Assembly (NCBI GenBank): GCA_023460515.1
Contig: JAEWPS010000038.1
Span: 124,001 to 188,000 of the forward strand
Reading direction: 5' to 3'
Source of the DNA: Bacillota bacterium
GTDB taxonomy: Bacteria; Bacillota; Clostridia; TANB77; CAG-465
Length of the DNA: 64,000 nucleotides
Under the pieces are notes generated by a model, which was given only the letters and a program-made list of their open reading frames with translations, ran no database searches and was not told where the DNA came from. Position numbers and translations under genes: made by a program. Positions 63,436-64,000 of this stretch are shown in pieces (the first letter of the stretch is position 1; every line of letters starts with the position of its first letter).

Positions 63436-64000
63436 TTAATATTCCCTCTCATCTATCTCAGTTATTCTATCTCTTACACTAGCGCTATGTAATTGTGCTA
63501 ACAATGAATATATCTCATTATCTTTATTATTTGGCTGAGGTAATGCTTTTTGTATGTCTACTCTACCTATTATTTCTTGATATTCTTTTTCACCTAGCTC
63601 TTTACTTATATACCTAGATGTTTCTTTAAAACTATATTTTTGTGTATTCATATCTACCAAAAAACGATTTCCTTGGCCTATTTGTAATCCAATATGATCT
63701 ATTGTATTTTTAAGAAATCCTGTGAATTTTTTCACATTGTATTTTTGCATAATTTTATTTGTTATATTATTATCTTTATTTTCTACTGCTTCTGCTATAC
63801 CTTTCATTGCATATTCATTTTGTGAGAATGTATAGTCATAGTCAAAGTTAGGTGCTAACTTCGCAACATTGTCTTTTATTAATACACCCCAGTTTTGTCC
63901 ATGCCTATCTGGATTTGATGTTTGTATATCTGCTAGAATCATTTTTAAAAAGTCTTTCCATACATCTTGTATATTATCTTGACTTATTCCGTTTATCTGT
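63436..64000 (-). CDS. HipA-like Ser/Thr kinase domain protein (5' end outside window)
   Basis: An open frame extends from the window edge (QINGISQDNIQDVWKDFLKM before the first Met at 63942), so the N-terminus is missing. The catalytic loop ADIQTSNPDRHGQNWGVLI (Asp as base) and LAPNFDYDYTF (metal-binding Asp) match the HipA C-terminal kinase fold. The gene precedes the queuosine salvage gene. Substrates such as aminoacyl-tRNA synthetases are known for HipA; the target here is unknown. Confidence 0.75.
   Translation of the reverse strand, partial: QINGISQDNIQDVWKDFLKMILADIQTSNPDRHGQNWGVLIKDNVAKLAPNFDYDYTFSQNEYAMKGIAEAVENKDNNITNKIMQKYNVKKFTGFLKNTIDHIGLQIGQGNRFLVDMNTQKYSFKETSRYISKELGEKEYQEIIGRVDIQKALPQPNNKDNEIYSLLAQLHSASVRDRITEIDEREY

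Overview
The window is very AT-rich and gene-dense, with most genes on the minus strand. It reads as a chromosomal segment of an endospore-forming, anaerobic low-GC Firmicute of the class Clostridia. Supporting signs are a CwlJ-type cortex hydrolase next to a GerQ-like coat protein, a GH18/SH3b wall enzyme, candidate Spo0A boxes, FMN and 4Fe-4S proteins, and consensus sigma-A promoters with 17-bp spacers. I cannot name the genus.

Region 1 (1-35.8 kb) looks like core chromosome: a cut-off prepilin-like gene, smc with a YwaF-like gene, a duplicated cassette of small Cys-rich proteins, YibE/F, a short-chain polyprenyl synthase, an NAD(P)H oxidoreductase, a DUF6530/GIY-YIG pair, a divergent cis-prenyltransferase, an ABC-2 exporter behind a structured terminator-bearing leader, an ArsR/rhodanese/thioredoxin/CoA-disulfide-reductase operon, an MscM-type channel, a GH18 enzyme, a tandem duplication of an unknown gene, a divergent FrdX-like ferredoxin and Crp/Fnr regulator sharing a 16-bp palindrome, an HD-GYP protein, LemA-TPM, a DUF362 ferredoxin and a LolDE-like ABC set coupled to a B12-binding protein.

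Region 2 (36.0-52.8 kb) is an accessory defence island bounded by an 18/19-identical direct repeat (35979-35997 and 52819-52837). It holds a Hachiman system (hamA-hamB), a relic of an hsdR 3' end, a MazG-like pyrophosphohydrolase paired with a nuclease-helicase (DUF2075), a dead tyrosine integrase with one in-frame stop, two very large SF1 helicases in tandem that both end in Zn ribbons, and an unknown protein paired with a coiled-coil DUF4041/GIY-YIG protein. Apart from Hachiman I do not recognise these pairs as named systems; they are the best candidates for undescribed defence.

Region 3 (52.9-64 kb) has DUF3795, an orphan small gene, GerQ-CwlJ, a second small defence locus (AIPR plus a HEPN protein), a DUF6320/acyltransferase pair, a frameshifted M23 peptidase, a radical SAM protein, a queuosine-salvage protein and a cut-off HipA-like kinase. 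Five intergenic regions carry exact TGTCGAA/TTCGACA (0A-box) heptamers near plausible promoters, including those of the DUF4041 and AIPR genes, suggesting that sporulation control may extend to defence genes here.
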